64,000 nt of DNA from Burkholderiales bacterium (lineage in GTDB: Bacteria; Pseudomonadota; Gammaproteobacteria; Burkholderiales; SG8-41). The translations under genes were made by a program, and so were the position numbers. The notes beneath the pieces are model-generated. The model saw only the letters and a program-made list of their open reading frames with translations. It did not search any database and was not told where the DNA came from. Positions 25,129 through 33,958 of the stretch are shown here, piece by piece (the stretch's first letter is position 1; each line of letters opens with the position of its first letter). The stretch spans positions 124,001-188,000 of the forward strand of contig JAHCAG010000002.1 of assembly GCA_019635015.1 (NCBI GenBank), in the 5' to 3' direction.

Positions 25129-27903
25129 GTGAACGCCCCGATACCGGGTCCGCAGGAACAAGCCACGCGCCTGCTGGTCGGCCAGAAAGAAATCCTCGAA
25201 GGTATCGTCGCCGGACGCGGTCTGGCCGATCTGCTGACCGCGATCTGCCGGCTCGCGGAGCGGGAAACCAGTGGCATGCTGTGCAGCATCCTGCTGCTTG
25301 ACGCCGACGGCATGCGTCTGCGGCACGGTGCGGCGCCGAGTCTGCCCTTCGAATATTCGCGCCTGATCGACGGTCTCGCCATCGGTCCCGCTGTCGGCTC
25401 ATGCGGCACCGCCGCATTCCGCCGCGAACAGGTCATCGTCGAAGATATCGCCACTGATCCGCTGTGGGCCGCCTACCGCGATGTGGCAGCCGCATACAGA
25501 CTCCGCGCCTGCTGGTCGACGCCAATATTCAATGCCGCCCGGCAGGTACTCGGCACCTTTGCCATGTATTACCGGGAACCGCGCAAACCTTCACCGGAGC
25601 ACGCCGCGCTCATCGAAATGGCAACGCAGACCGCGGCCATCGCCATCGAGCACTGCCGGACCAACGAAAAGCTGCAGCTCAGCAATGAACGTTTCCTGCT
25701 AGCGGCGCGCGCCACCAACGACGCGGTCTGGGACTGGGACTTTGGAAAAAACACGCTGTGGTGGAGCGAAGGCATCACCTCGCTCTTCGGTTATCCGGTC
25801 GGGGAACTGGAGCCGGGACCGGAATCCTGGACCCTGCGCCTGCATTCCGGCGATGCCGCACGCGTCACCGCGGAATTCCATGCCGTCGTCGATGACCCGA
25901 AAGCGCAGTTCTGGTCGGCCGAATACCGCTTCCGACGCCGCGACGGCAGCCATGCCGAGGTGTTCGACCGCGGGTTCGTCATCCGCAACAGCGCAGGGCG
26001 TGCCATACGCATGATCGGCGCCGTCCAGGATATCACCGAGCGCAAACAGGCCGGGGAACGCATCAAGCGCCAGAACCGCGTCCATGCCGTGCTCTCGGGC
26101 ATCAACACGCTGATCGTGCGCGTGCGCGACCGCCAGACGCTGCTCGACGAGGCCTGCCGCATTGCCGCCGAGCAGGGCGGTTTCGGCATGGTCTGGATCG
26201 GCTTCCTCGACCGTGCCACCGGCAGCGTCAGTCCGGCCGCCTGGGCGGGCTTCGATGCCGACGAGGCCTGGGGTTCAACCACAGCCTCGGCCCGCGACGA
26301 TGCCGATGGCCAGGGTGTGACCGGGCGCGCAATCCGCAGCGGCCAGCCGCAGATCGTCAATGACATTTCCACCGACACCCGCTCCGCCAGCAGGCGCCGG
26401 CGCACCGCCGCGGCACGCGGCTTCCGCTCGGTGATCGCGTTGCCGCTGTTCATCGACGGCGTGGTGGTCGGGAATTTCTCACTGTATGCGCGGGAACCGC
26501 ATTTCTTCGACGACGAAGAAGTGAAGCTGCTCACCGACCTCGCCGGCGACATCTCCTTTGCCCTGCAATACCTGGCGAAGGAGGAAAAGGCCAACTATCT
26601 GGCCTACTACGATCTCGTCACCGGCCTGCCTAACCGCACGCTGTTCATGGAGCACCTGAACCACGCGATGCGCGCCGCCGGCAGCAGCCCCGGCAGGCTG
26701 GTGCTGGTGATCGGCGACATCCAGCGTTTCCGCGCCATCAACGAAACACTGGGGCACTCCGCCGGCGACGAAACACTGAAACAGGTCGCATCCCTGCTGC
26801 GGAAAATGATACGCAATCCGGAGAACCTGGCACGCATCTCGGCCGACTGCTTTGCAACCTTCCTGCCCGACGTGCGCGAACTGTCCGAAGTGGCGCACCG
26901 CATCGAGAGCCTCGCCGCCGCCGCACTGCACACGCCTGTAACGGTTGCCGGCCGCGAGCTGACTATCGCCTTCACCATGGGCGCCGCGGTGTTCCCGGGG
27001 GACGGCGCCGACGCCGGCACGCTGTTCCGCAATGCCGAAGCGGCACTGCATGCCGCCAAGTCAGCCGGGCAGCGCTACATGTTCTACGCCCCTGAAATGA
27101 ACGCCCGCGTCGCCGAATCGCTGCATCTGGAAAACCGCCTGCGCCGCGCGCTGGATCTCGGCCAGTTCGTGCTGCATTACCAGCCCAAGTTCGAGGTCTG
27201 CACGCGAAGGCTCACCGGACTCGAAGCGCTGATCCGCTGGCAGGATCCGGAACTCGGCCTGGTGCCCCCGGCCAGCTTCATCCCGCTGATGGAGGAAACC
27301 GGGCTGATTCTCGAGGTCGGGCAGTGGGCACTGCAGCGTGCCATCAAGGATCATCGCGGCTGGTCGGCACGCGGACTGCGCCCGCCGCGCGTGGCCGTCA
27401 ACGTGTCCTCGATCCAGCTGCGGCAGCGCGATTTCGTCGATATCGTCAAACGCGCGGTTTCCGGCTTCGCGGGCGGCGAAGTCGCGCTCGATCTCGAGAT
27501 CACCGAAAGCGTGATCATGGAAAACATGGCGGAAATGACGCTCAAGCTGCAGTCCATCCATGCGCTCGGCCTGCGCATCGCGATGGACGACTTCGGCACC
27601 GGCTACTCGTCCCTCAGCTGCATCGCCCAGTTGCCGATCAACACGCTGAAGATCGACCGCTCCTTTGTCATCGAAATGGCGCGCAGCGACTACCACCGCA
27701 ACATCGTCACCATGATCATCCAGCTTGCGCATGCGTTGCGCCTGGACGTCGTCGCCGAAGGCGTCGATGCCGAGGAGCAGGTACGGATACTCGACCGGCT
27801 GGGCTGCGACAGCATGCAGGGTTACCTGCTCAGCAAGCCGCTGCCGCCGGAGGACATCGAAACTTTGCTGGAAACACTGCCGCACAAGGCCGGCGCGGAC
27901 TGA
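25129..27903 (+). CDS. GAF-PAS-GAF sensor with degenerate GGDEF and intact EAL
   Basis: A 924-residue cytoplasmic signalling protein with no membrane helices. Order: GAF about 20-175, PAS about 185-310 (AVWDWDFGKNTLWW), GAF about 325-485, GGDEF-like about 495-655, EAL about 670-915. The GGDEF motif is replaced by SADCF and the inhibitory RxxD site is lost, so cyclase activity is unlikely. The EAL domain keeps LEALIRW, EITESVIMEN, MDDFGTGYSSL, LKIDRSFV and VVAEGVDAEEQ, so it should hydrolyse c-di-GMP. The start is a GTG at 25129 with no clear ribosome-binding site, so it could lie elsewhere in the frame. Confidence 0.85.
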   Translation: MNAPIPGPQEQATRLLVGQKEILEGIVAGRGLADLLTAICRLAERETSGMLCSILLLDADGMRLRHGAAPSLPFEYSRLIDGLAIGPAVGSCGTAAFRREQVIVEDIATDPLWAAYRDVAAAYRLRACWSTPIFNAARQVLGTFAMYYREPRKPSPEHAALIEMATQTAAIAIEHCRTNEKLQLSNERFLLAARATNDAVWDWDFGKNTLWWSEGITSLFGYPVGELEPGPESWTLRLHSGDAARVTAEFHAVVDDPKAQFWSAEYRFRRRDGSHAEVFDRGFVIRNSAGRAIRMIGAVQDITERKQAGERIKRQNRVHAVLSGINTLIVRVRDRQTLLDEACRIAAEQGGFGMVWIGFLDRATGSVSPAAWAGFDADEAWGSTTASARDDADGQGVTGRAIRSGQPQIVNDISTDTRSASRRRRTAAARGFRSVIALPLFIDGVVVGNFSLYAREPHFFDDEEVKLLTDLAGDISFALQYLAKEEKANYLAYYDLVTGLPNRTLFMEHLNHAMRAAGSSPGRLVLVIGDIQRFRAINETLGHSAGDETLKQVASLLRKMIRNPENLARISADCFATFLPDVRELSEVAHRIESLAAAALHTPVTVAGRELTIAFTMGAAVFPGDGADAGTLFRNAEAALHAAKSAGQRYMFYAPEMNARVAESLHLENRLRRALDLGQFVLHYQPKFEVCTRRLTGLEALIRWQDPELGLVPPASFIPLMEETGLILEVGQWALQRAIKDHRGWSARGLRPPRVAVNVSSIQLRQRDFVDIVKRAVSGFAGGEVALDLEITESVIMENMAEMTLKLQSIHALGLRIAMDDFGTGYSSLSCIAQLPINTLKIDRSFVIEMARSDYHRNIVTMIIQLAHALRLDVVAEGVDAEEQVRILDRLGCDSMQGYLLSKPLPPEDIETLLETLPHKAGAD

Positions 27904-28015
27904 CCGCAAAATCCCGCAACGCGGGTATGGACAAAAACCCTCCCGCTCCGCATCATAGTCCCCCTGCAAAATGCAGCCGTCGTTCCCAAAACAAATCCAG
28001 AGGAGGAACCTGAAG

Positions 28016-28984
28016 ATGCGCAAACTGAAACTGCTGGCCGCGATGGTCGTTCCGGCGCTGCTTGCGGCACCCGTCGCCCACGCCCAGTCCGCCAAATTTC
28101 CCGAGAAACCGGTGCGCCTGATCATCGGCAGCGCCCCCGGCTCGGGACCGGACATCATTTCGCGCCTGCTGGCCGACCGGCTCTATGAAACCTGGCAGCA
28201 ACGCGTGGTGGTCGACTCCCGTCCCGGCGCCGCCGGCGCCATCAGCGCCGACCTGACGCTGGGCGCGGCTCCCGACGGCTACACCTGGATGATGCTGACC
28301 TCGCAACTCTTCGTCGCCTCCGAAGTGCTGTCCGACATCAAGTTTGACCTCCAGCGCGACTTCCAGTCGGTGGCGCTGATCGGCGTGACGCCCTTCGTGC
28401 TGCTTGCCAACAACCAGTTGCCGGCCAAATCACTGAAGGACCTGATCGAGCTGGCGAAAAAAACGCCCGGCAAGATCCGCTACGGCTCGGCCGGCACCGG
28501 CGCCTCCGAACACCTGTCCGGCGTGCTGCTGAACCACCTGACCGGCACCAGCATGCTGCACGTGCCGTACAAGGGCGTCGCGCAGGCAATCACCGATGCG
28601 CTCGCCAACGAAGTGCAGATCACCTATGCCGTGCTGCCTGCGGCGAACCCCCACATCCAGAGCGGAAGGCTGCGCCCGCTGGGCGTGACCACCGCAAAAC
28701 GCGCCGCGCTGATTCCGGATGTGCCGGCCATCGGCGAGGTGGTGCCCGGCTACTCGATGAACGCCTGGTACAGCATCGTCGCCCCGATCAAGGCGCCGGC
28801 GGCGATCATGAACAGGGTGAGCAAGGAAATCGTCTCTGCGGTCCGCGAACCGGCATTCGGCGAAAAACTCAAGGGTCTCGGCCTTGAAGTCGTCGGCGGC
28901 GACCGCGCGGCACTCGATGCCTGGCGGCGCGACGAGAAAAAACGCATCGTTGAACTGGTCAAGATTTCAGGCGCAAAACAGTAA
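28016..28984 (+). CDS. Bug/TctC-family periplasmic receptor
   Basis: A 322-residue exported carboxylate-binding protein. The signal peptide ends VAHAQSA, and the family blocks follow: FPEKPVRLIIGSAPGSGPDIISR, DSRPGAAGAI, YGSAGTGASEHLSGVL and VPYKGVAQAITDAL. The ATG at 28016 has a strong GAGGAGG upstream; 15 earlier in-frame residues are excluded. It stands alone, with a terminator after it and no enzyme or membrane partner in the same unit. Ligand unknown. Confidence 0.93.
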   Translation: MRKLKLLAAMVVPALLAAPVAHAQSAKFPEKPVRLIIGSAPGSGPDIISRLLADRLYETWQQRVVVDSRPGAAGAISADLTLGAAPDGYTWMMLTSQLFVASEVLSDIKFDLQRDFQSVALIGVTPFVLLANNQLPAKSLKDLIELAKKTPGKIRYGSAGTGASEHLSGVLLNHLTGTSMLHVPYKGVAQAITDALANEVQITYAVLPAANPHIQSGRLRPLGVTTAKRAALIPDVPAIGEVVPGYSMNAWYSIVAPIKAPAAIMNRVSKEIVSAVREPAFGEKLKGLGLEVVGGDRAALDAWRRDEKKRIVELVKISGAKQ

Positions 28985-29009
28985 CAACCGGCTGCTGGAG
29001 GCCATCGCG

Positions 29010-29036
29010 ACGCCGCGCCCTGCGCGGCGTTTTTTT
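29010..29036 (+). terminator. Rho-independent terminator of the 28016 gene
   Basis: Perfect 9-bp arms ACGCCGCGC (29010-29018) and GCGCGGCGT (29022-29030), loop CCT, followed by seven T. Confidence 0.92.
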
Positions 29037-29059
29037 GTAACCACCCCGGAGCCCCGTCC

Positions 29060-29845
29060 ATGATCCGCCTGCTGCTGACGCTGTTGCTGGCGGCCACGAA
29101 TGCCGCCGCCCAGGTCGATGGCCCGGTACAGGCCGAGAGTGGCGGGCTGCCGGTAATCCTCACCGCGCCGCATGGCGGCCTCGAAGACCTGCCGGGCTGC
29201 AGCGAACGCAGCCCCGCCGGCGTCCGCTTCGTCAACCGTCCCGACATCAACACCGACCGCCTCACGCGCGCCATCGCCGATGAGCTGAGGCGCCTCACCG
29301 GCAAGTCACCGTACCTGGTGATCGCGCGTTTCCACCGCAAGTACATCGATGCCAACCGCCGCGCGGAAGAAGCCTACGGCGATCCCGGCTGCGCCGCCGC
29401 GTACGAGGCCTACCATGCGGCGGTCCGCAGCCATGTTGCCGAGCTGCGCGCGAAATTTCCCCATGCGATGCTGTTCGACATCCATGGCCAGACCGTCTTC
29501 CGGGACGCGATACTCCGCGGCACCCGCTACGGCAGCACCGTGCAGGCCCTGCTTGCGCGCGCCGGCGCACCGGCAATCACCGGTCCGGACAGCGTTTTCG
29601 GGCGCTTCGCGGCGATGGGTTACGCCATCCTGCCCGGCAACAACGCCGCGCCCACCGAGCGCATCGAAGCAAAGAACTATGCCGGTGGCCACACCGTCGA
29701 TCTCTACGGCAGTCACCGCGAGCAGGGCATCGATGCAATGCAGCTCGAGTTCGGCCGCGATCTGCGCAACGGCCCGCGGCTCGAGCAGACCGCAAAAGAC
29801 AGTGCGCAGGCCATTGCGGCCTTTTACGAACGTTTCCTCAGGTAG
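29060..29845 (+). CDS. Exported N-formylglutamate amidohydrolase-like protein
   Basis: A 261-residue protein with an N-terminal signal peptide (MIRLLLTLLLAATNAAAQ). The rest looks like the N-formylglutamate amidohydrolase fold: TAPHGG, ARFHRKYIDANR, LFDIHGQ and LEFGRDLR, with His/Glu residues able to bind zinc. Classical HutG-type enzymes act in the cytoplasm on formylglutamate, whereas this one should act in the periplasm, perhaps on another N-acylated or peptide substrate. It lies just after a terminator and its 3' end overlaps the convergent AraC gene by eight bases. Confidence 0.7.
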   Translation: MIRLLLTLLLAATNAAAQVDGPVQAESGGLPVILTAPHGGLEDLPGCSERSPAGVRFVNRPDINTDRLTRAIADELRRLTGKSPYLVIARFHRKYIDANRRAEEAYGDPGCAAAYEAYHAAVRSHVAELRAKFPHAMLFDIHGQTVFRDAILRGTRYGSTVQALLARAGAPAITGPDSVFGRFAAMGYAILPGNNAAPTERIEAKNYAGGHTVDLYGSHREQGIDAMQLEFGRDLRNGPRLEQTAKDSAQAIAAFYERFLR

Positions 29846-30680
29846 AACTGCGCCGCGCCGCGGCCACGGGTACCGACGCTGCGAAATCTCTCGGCGCGAC
29901 ACCCAGCGCGCGGCGGAACATCGTTGAAAACGCCCCGGGACTCTCGTAGCCCAGATCAATGGCCACCGTGGTCACCGGAGCACCGGCCGCGAGCCTGCGG
30001 ATCGACTCGAGCAGCCGCGCCTGCTGTTTCCAGCGCGCAAAGGTGATGCCGGTTTCGCGCAGGAAGCGGCGGTAGAGCGTGCGCGCGCTGGTGCGCATCG
30101 CGCCGGCATCACTGGCGCTCGGCCGCCGCGTCGAAAGGTCGGCGAGGATGCGCTCGCACAGCTGCATCAGGTCCGCGCTCTCCGGCAAGGGCAGGTCGAG
30201 TGCGCAGGGCGGCAGGCGGCGGATTTCGGCAACCAGCAGCCGCATCAGCAGGCCATCGGCGCTGTTCGTGTCGTAATCCTCCGGCAGCGCCGCCGCACGC
30301 ACGATCAGTTCGCGGGCGAGCGGCGTCACTTCCAGCACCACGCAGGCCGCGGGCATCGCCGCCGCGGCGCCTTCATCCAGATAGAGGCTGCGCATCTCGA
30401 CGGCGCCGTACATCTGGATTTCGTGCACCGTGCGCGCCGGCAGCCACAGGGCGCGCGAAGGCGGCACGATCCAGGCATGGCGCGCGCTGCGCACGCGCAT
30501 GGTGCCGGCGACCGCAAAGGCGAATTGCGCGCGGGTGTGCCAGTGCGGCCGGATATGGTGGCCCGAGGGGTACGCGGTGCGGCGCATCACCAGCGGCCGC
30601 GTCAGGTCGCCAATGACCGGATGCTCCAGCGCGGCGGGCGCCTCCGGACGGGACCGGCGGCTGCGGCGGGATTTGTCCAT
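29838..30680 (-). CDS. AraC-family transcriptional regulator
   Basis: A 280-residue regulator. The N-terminal cupin part has GHHIRPHWHTRAQFAFAVAGTMRV, and the C-terminal pair of helix-turn-helix motifs includes TSARTLYRRFLRETGITF and AIDLGYESPGAFSTMFRRALGVAPRDF. The start ATG at 30680 is chosen because the upstream 38 in-frame residues show no domain sequence. It is divergent from the MFS gene at 30746 (65-base gap), the usual layout of a regulator and its target efflux or uptake gene. Confidence 0.88.
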   Translation of the reverse strand: MDKSRRSRRSRPEAPAALEHPVIGDLTRPLVMRRTAYPSGHHIRPHWHTRAQFAFAVAGTMRVRSARHAWIVPPSRALWLPARTVHEIQMYGAVEMRSLYLDEGAAAAMPAACVVLEVTPLARELIVRAAALPEDYDTNSADGLLMRLLVAEIRRLPPCALDLPLPESADLMQLCERILADLSTRRPSASDAGAMRTSARTLYRRFLRETGITFARWKQQARLLESIRRLAAGAPVTTVAIDLGYESPGAFSTMFRRALGVAPRDFAASVPVAAARRSST

Positions 30681-30745
30681 TTCAAGAAAGTTTTTGGCAA
30701 ATATTCGAAAGACAGACGATCCCGACTCTAGCAGAATCCCTGCCC

Positions 30746-31969
30746 ATGACAACCGCCACCGACACCGCCGTCCCGCCCGCCGGTTTTTCCGCAACCGTGC
30801 GCCTACTGCTGAACACCGGCCACGCCATCGACCACATGTTCCTGCTGATCTTCGCCACCGCGGTTGCGACGATCGCCATCGAGTTCGGCTACGACAACTG
30901 GACCGACCTGATGCCCTACAGCGTCGGCGCCTTCGCGCTGTTCGGGCTCGGCGCGCTGCCCGCCGGCCGCCTTGGCGACCTCTGGGGCCGGCGCAGCATG
31001 ATGATCATTTTCTTCATCGGCATGGGCCTGTCGGCAATGCTCGTGGCCACGACGCAGAACGCCTGGCAACTCGCCGCAGCATTGACACTGATGGGCGCCT
31101 TCGCCGCGATCTACCATCCGGTGGGCATCCCGATGCTGGTGCAGAACGTGCCCAATCCCGGCGCGGTGATCGGACTCAACGGGCTTGCCGGCAACCTCGG
31201 CATCGCAGTCGCCGCACTGGTCACCGGTTTCCTCGTCAAGTGGATCGGCTGGCGCGCCGCCTTCGTGATCCCCGGGCTGGTGTCCATCGCCTGCGGCATC
31301 GTTTTCGCGATGACCTGTCCGAAAGAGACCGAAGCGCCCGCCAAACGCAAGGGCGGCAAGGCCAAGGTCACGCTCTCGCCGGAAATGCTGATGCGCGCCT
31401 TCCTGGTGATGACCTCCGCCGCAGCGGTCAGCACCATCCTCTTCAACTTCACCACCAACGGCAACGCGCAACTGCTGGCCGAGGGTTTCCGTGGCGTCAT
31501 CGAAGATCCCGCGGTGATCGGCACGCTGCTGGCGGTGATCTACACCATCGCCTCCTTCGCCCAGATCGTCGTCGGCCGCCTGATCGACAAGGTGCCGTTC
31601 AAGCCGCTGCAGCTGTGGATCTCGATCATCCAGATTCCGTTGCTGATCTGGGCCGCGCATACCCAGGACTGGTGGCTGTTCGCCGCGATGCTCGCGGTGA
31701 TGGTGTTCGTGTTCGGGGCAATCCCCTTCACCGACGCGATGATCGTGCGCTACGTCGATGACCGTCTGCGCTCGCGCGTCGCCGGCATGCGCCTCACCGT
31801 CGCCTTCGGTTTCAGTTCGCTGGCGGTGTGGATTCTCGGCCCGATGGTGAAAAACATCGGCTTCGCCAACGCGCTGTGGATCATGGCCGGCATCGCTGCG
31901 CTGAAGGCCGCCATCGTCTGGCTGCTGCCCGACGAGCCCGCGTCCGAACCCGAGCCCGCGAAAACCTGA
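30746..31969 (+). CDS. Major facilitator superfamily transporter
   Basis: A 407-residue protein with about 12 hydrophobic helices. The loop 2-3 signature is ALPAGRLGDLWGRRSMM, and the first half (LNTGHAIDHMFLLIFATAVATIAIEFGYDNW) resembles fosmidomycin-resistance-like and related MFS proteins. A hydrophilic Lys-rich central loop separates the two halves. Substrate unknown. It is the likely target of the divergent AraC regulator. Confidence 0.85.
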   Translation: MTTATDTAVPPAGFSATVRLLLNTGHAIDHMFLLIFATAVATIAIEFGYDNWTDLMPYSVGAFALFGLGALPAGRLGDLWGRRSMMIIFFIGMGLSAMLVATTQNAWQLAAALTLMGAFAAIYHPVGIPMLVQNVPNPGAVIGLNGLAGNLGIAVAALVTGFLVKWIGWRAAFVIPGLVSIACGIVFAMTCPKETEAPAKRKGGKAKVTLSPEMLMRAFLVMTSAAAVSTILFNFTTNGNAQLLAEGFRGVIEDPAVIGTLLAVIYTIASFAQIVVGRLIDKVPFKPLQLWISIIQIPLLIWAAHTQDWWLFAAMLAVMVFVFGAIPFTDAMIVRYVDDRLRSRVAGMRLTVAFGFSSLAVWILGPMVKNIGFANALWIMAGIAALKAAIVWLLPDEPASEPEPAKT

Positions 31970-32034
31970 GTCATCGCCCGCCGCATTCCTCCGCGGCAGG
32001 CCATCTCACCCAAAATTTAAAATTTTATCAATAA

Positions 32035-32050
32035 AATCAAATACTTATAT
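32035..32050. repeat. 16-base AT-rich motif, copy 2
   Basis: Identical to 5411-5426 (AATCAAATACTTATAT). Here it directly abuts the ATG at 32051, in an AT-rich stretch that begins near 32011 and also contains AAAATTTAAAATTTT. Confidence 0.5.
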
Positions 32051-32803
32051 ATGGACTGGCTCGACATCACCCTGCTCACCTTCGCCGCCTTCGCCACTTC
32101 CGCGCTGACCGCCGTCGCCGGCGCCGGTGGCGGCACCATCCTGATCGCGCTGATGCTGCTGTTCATGCCGCCCGCCGCGGCCATTCCCGCCCACGGCGTG
32201 GTGCAGCTCGCCTCCAACACCTGGCGCGTGTGGCTGTTCCGCAAACACATGGCCTGGCCGCTGATCATCCGCTTCAGCCTGCTGCTGCCGCTGGGTGTGT
32301 GGCTGGGACTGGAAATGTTCCAGGGCATGTCCAAGGAAGTGGTGCAGATCCTGATCGGCTGCTTCGTGCTGCTGACGCTGTTCCTGCGCCACCTCAAGCG
32401 CTTCGCGCCGAAGGAATTCCCGCTGTGGGCCTTCATCCCCCTGGGTTTCGTCACCGGCGCGCTGAACATGATCGTCGGCGTCATCGCCCCGGTGCTCGGC
32501 GCGCTGATCATCCGCAAGGACCTGAAGAAGGAAGACGTCGTCGGCACGCTGGGCTTCTTCGGTTTCATCGGCAACCTGTTCAAGATCGCCGCCTTCACCA
32601 TGATCGGCTTCAGCTTCGCCGAATATGGCCTGCTGCTGGCATTGATGACGGTTGCCGTGGTCGTCGGCACCTCCTTCGGCAAGAAGGTGCTGACCGGCTT
32701 CAACGAGAAAACCTTCCTCATCGTGTTCAACACCATGCTGATCGCGCTGGCACTGAAACTGATAGTGATCGACGGACTTAGGGCTGTTTTCGCCGGGAGT
32801 TAG
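32051..32803 (+). CDS. TSUP-family (TauE/SafE) membrane permease
   Basis: A 250-residue protein with about eight hydrophobic helices and the two TSUP half-repeats: TAVAGAGGGTILIALMLLFMPP early and GFVTGALNMIVGVIAPVLGALIIRKDL late. Family members export or import sulfur-containing organic anions such as sulfite, sulfolactate or sulfoacetate. The ATG at 32051 directly follows the AT-rich motif with no Shine-Dalgarno sequence, so the start may be poorly translated or a leaderless message may be used. Substrate unknown. Confidence 0.85.
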   Translation: MDWLDITLLTFAAFATSALTAVAGAGGGTILIALMLLFMPPAAAIPAHGVVQLASNTWRVWLFRKHMAWPLIIRFSLLLPLGVWLGLEMFQGMSKEVVQILIGCFVLLTLFLRHLKRFAPKEFPLWAFIPLGFVTGALNMIVGVIAPVLGALIIRKDLKKEDVVGTLGFFGFIGNLFKIAAFTMIGFSFAEYGLLLALMTVAVVVGTSFGKKVLTGFNEKTFLIVFNTMLIALALKLIVIDGLRAVFAGS

Positions 32804-32973
32804 GCGCTGTTAGCGGAAGATCTCTGTGCTCCCACAGCCCAAAAAGACCGCTATGTGGAACTTTTTGGCGGGTTAGCAGCCACTTCCTGTATCATCCGGG
32901 GCTCCCGCCTGTGGTGCCGTGGCCCAAAGCCCGCACCTCACCCACAGACTGCAATCCGACAAGGAGCTTTCCG

Positions 32974-33243
32974 ATGCAAGCAATCCTGGATTATTTGGCC
33001 AATGGTGGCGAGCGCCTCGACTCCGAGATCGCCACCGCGACAGGTCTATCGCTGGCGACCGTGCGCGCCCGCGTGGCTGACCTGCATGCCAAGGGTGCCG
33101 TGATGACCTGCCGCTCGATCCGTTACAAGGACGGCAAGGAAATCGAAGCCGTGCTCTGCCGCATCTCGGGCTACATCCCGCCTGCTGCCCCCGGCCGCAA
33201 ATCGAAGGCGCAGATGCCGCCGAAGACCGCGCTGGTCGACTGA
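32974..33243 (+). CDS. Small winged-helix DNA-binding protein
   Basis: An 89-residue protein with an N-terminal helix-turn-helix (ILDYLANGGERLDSEIATATGLSLATVRARVADLHAKGAVMTC), whose pattern of an A-T-G-L-S turn and a recognition helix is typical of MarR/GntR-like winged helices. The C-terminal half is a short wing and a basic tail. ATG at 32974 has AAGGAG upstream. It has its own terminator. There is no effector domain, so it may act as a small repressor or accessory protein. Confidence 0.7.
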   Translation: MQAILDYLANGGERLDSEIATATGLSLATVRARVADLHAKGAVMTCRSIRYKDGKEIEAVLCRISGYIPPAAPGRKSKAQMPPKTALVD

Positions 33244-33263
33244 ACACAGTCGCTGCAGCATAA

Positions 33264-33292
33264 AAAGCCCGCCCTCCGGCGGGCTTTTTTTA
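33264..33292 (+). terminator. Rho-independent terminator of the 32974 gene
   Basis: Arms AAAGCCCGCC (33264-33273) and GGCGGGCTTT (33278-33287), loop CTCC, with a T run. Confidence 0.93.
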
Positions 33293-33468
33293 TTGGCCCG
33301 GCCGCCTTGCGGCGGCGGGTGCCGGAAAACATTACGTGATCAATGGCATCGGCGCATAAAACCTGATCGTTTGATGCAGGTCAACATCCTGGACCTGCCG
33401 CTCCGCAATGATGAATGCATGAAAAAGCGCACCGTTGCCTGTGCGCCGTTCTTGCGGAGGAGGTGGCC

Positions 33469-33954
33469 ATGGGTACCGAAATCGAACGCAAGTTCCTCGT
33501 ACGGGGTGATGCCTGGCGGGCACTGGCCGCCGGAGTGCATTACCGCCAGGGTTATCTGAACAGCGCAAAGGAAAGAACGGTTCGCATCCGCACCGTCGGT
33601 GAAAAGGCATTCCTGACGGTTAAAGGCATCTCGGTGGGCGCCACCCGGGCAGAGTACGAGTACCCCATCCCCACAGACGACTGCAACGCCATGCTCGACA
33701 CACTGGCCGAGAAGCCACTGATCGAGAAAACACGTTACAAGATCCGCCACGGCAGCCATCTCTGGGAAATCGACGAGTTCGCGGGTGACAACCACGGCCT
33801 GATCGTCGCCGAAATCGAACTGCAGCACGAGGATGAAGCCTTCGATACCCCCGCCTGGATCGGGGATGAAGTCACTGGCGACCCGCGCTATTTCAACTCC
33901 AACCTGATCAAGCATCCGTTCACGAACTGGGCGGACACCGCCCGGAAAGGCTGA
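33469..33954 (+). CDS. CYTH-domain protein (triphosphate tunnel metalloenzyme)
   Basis: A 161-residue single CYTH domain. The ExExK signature is EIERK (E4, E6, K8), and the tunnel strands with alternating Arg/Lys/Glu follow: RTVRIRTVGEKAFLTVKG, RAEYEYPIP, IEKTRYKIRHGSHLWEIDEF and LIVAEIELQ. Such enzymes hydrolyse inorganic or thiamine triphosphate, or rarely make cAMP. The start at 33469 follows GGAGGAGG; an earlier in-frame ATG has no site. It is the first gene of a unit with the DASS and MgtC genes. Confidence 0.9.
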   Translation: MGTEIERKFLVRGDAWRALAAGVHYRQGYLNSAKERTVRIRTVGEKAFLTVKGISVGATRAEYEYPIPTDDCNAMLDTLAEKPLIEKTRYKIRHGSHLWEIDEFAGDNHGLIVAEIELQHEDEAFDTPAWIGDEVTGDPRYFNSNLIKHPFTNWADTARKG

Positions 33955-33958
33955 CGCC

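Noticed and set aside
25129..27903. Pseudogene because of the broken GGDEF motif
   Set aside because: The frame is intact over 924 codons and the EAL domain keeps its catalytic motifs, so this is a specialised protein, not a decayed one.
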